Of a stretch of 64,000 nucleotides of DNA, positions 62,600 through 64,000 are shown one piece after another. Source of the stretch: Ampullaceana balthica (Eukaryota; Mollusca; Gastropoda; Lymnaeidae); NCBI GenBank assembly GCA_944989445.1, contig CALYLW010000037.1:1774501-1838500 (forward strand), read 5' to 3'. A program made the translations under genes and the position numbers. The notes beneath the pieces were generated by a model that searched no databases, had not been told where the DNA came from, and saw only the letters and a list, made by a program, of their open reading frames with translations. Positions within the stretch are counted from its first letter, which is position 1. Each line of letters opens with the position of its first letter.

Positions 62600-64000
62600 C
62601 TAGAAGCATCGAAACAAAGGTCATTTAAAAATAATGATTTTAATGATGTTATTAACAATTTCCCTAATAAATTGCATGGTGGTGAAATAAATTTTTTTTT
62701 AAAAAAACAACATAAAACTACATTTCATGAAAGATGTTATAGTAAAGAAAAAGAAAAATCAATATGTTACAGATCAATGCCAAACTACAAAAAAGTAATA
62801 CATTAATTTTGGTTTTTATTCATGAATAACTTTTAATTCATTCGGTTACATTCAAGAAGAGATTTCCATCATCACATAAAAAAATCTTATTCATACACCA
62901 TAACTGATGTACATTGTGCATCTTTGCTCTAAACATTATCTTACAGAATGGCATAATGGAAAAGAAAAAAACCCATTACATGTATTATTTTTCAGAAAAT
63001 TCAGATATCTGCATTTTATTAAAGAAAAATTTGTCTAAGAACAAGAGCATGTATTCATTTCCTGCCTATTATGACTCGTGACTTTGTTATATGTTGTATA
63101 GAGCGATTTTTGTCAAATGTATTTTGAGTGTAGTATGTACCAGGAATTTGTCATAACAAGAACCTTTGATTATTAAAATTGTAAAATATATTAGTGACAC
63201 TACAAATCTCTTTAAATTTTGTATTTAGCATTAATTAGCTAATATAGCATTAGTAATCATTTAACATATACTTTTCTTGATTTCTTAGTAAATCCTTAAT
63301 TTATCTACCGTAATCTAAGCTAATTTGCTTCATTTGCCATAAAAACAGTATTTCCAATATGTTTATGCCACACAATTATATTTGGCTAAACAACTCAATA
63401 GTGTGTCCTGAAAAATAGTCTCGAAAACTTTGCCATGCATAAGAATAAGAGAGCTTTATTTTACTAGAGCAAAATGTCTTTATATAATTCGTCAAAATGC
63501 TTCTTGCCAACATGATCAGTGTTTCTTTTCATTGTTTAAAGTGCTAGCAGTGTAGCTAGCAAATCAATAAGCTTTCGGCCTGGGTAAACCGTGGTGTGGT
63601 GTACCTAGCAAAAATATGGGCTGTAGCCTAGGTGCACTGCCGCTGAAAAAAACATATTGATGGGAAATAATGATAATTATGATGCCCTGATTTCCCTTTG
63701 TATGAAAATAAGCACTTGGGTGTTGATTTGTAGGTCATCCTATTCACATATAAATACATGTACTCATCAATATTACGTTTATTAGAGTAAATTTTATTTA
63801 CATACATATGTATGTATGCATGCATTTAATAAAAATCAATAAAACAAAAATATTAACAAGAACCCAAATAAATTGAACACGTATCTATTTTTCAATTGTA
63901 TTAAACTTTTATTGATTTTTAAAAAGAATTATCTGTTATTTATTTACATTTTATTTCATTGTGTAGGGGGGATTGGAGGGGTATATAAACAAAATTGGCT

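Overview
This window is animal nuclear DNA: AT-rich, intron-dense and full of transposable elements. The mix of an old-style LINE, a tRNA-derived SINE, Tigger/pogo and hAT elements with two conserved metazoan genes suggests a lophotrochozoan, probably a mollusc. That placement is my inference; there is no rRNA, mitochondrial or other diagnostic locus here.

Two protein genes can be reconstructed exon by exon, and they converge. On the + strand, 2840-51163 holds the 3' part of an unconventional myosin XV: 45 exons whose phases all join into one 2126-residue frame (IQ neck, MyTH4, split FERM-like region, SH3, MyTH4, FERM, stop). The motor domain lies upstream of the window. On the - strand, 62599-56343 holds 12 exons of ALG1, the first mannosyltransferase of dolichol-linked N-glycan assembly. 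Its first exon or exons (signal anchor and first donor-fold motif) lie beyond position 64000. About 5.2 kb of intergenic/3'-UTR sequence with one minisatellite separates the two stop codons.

Region by region: 1-2839 is upstream intron with a 5'-truncated LINE. 3016-21175 is a single 18 kb intron in the myosin neck that has collected a 2.6 kb element with a 10 bp target duplication, a 1.26 kb MITE-like element, four copies of an unclassified ~0.5 kb repeat, several LINE 3' ends and a 1.6 kb hAT element with an 8 bp duplication. 21176-31237 is exon-dense and carries a 45 bp minisatellite, a SINE that shares its tail with the LINE, and a Tigger remnant. 31466-35379 is a 3.9 kb hAT-like transposon inside the next intron. 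35623-51163 is the rest of the myosin tail, with a 51 bp minisatellite that runs into a splice acceptor and a large 55 bp/22 bp array in a FERM intron. 56343-62599 is ALG1, whose introns hold two further MITE-type elements.

The observations most worth following are: (i) the hAT-like transposase, split at an exact T TTA AAG slippery heptamer followed at once by a stop, compatible with -1 programmed frameshifting; (ii) the SINE/LINE pair sharing a 3' tail; (iii) the 51 bp minisatellite that replicates a splice acceptor; (iv) the roughly 770-residue low-complexity insert splitting the first FERM-like domain of myosin XV.
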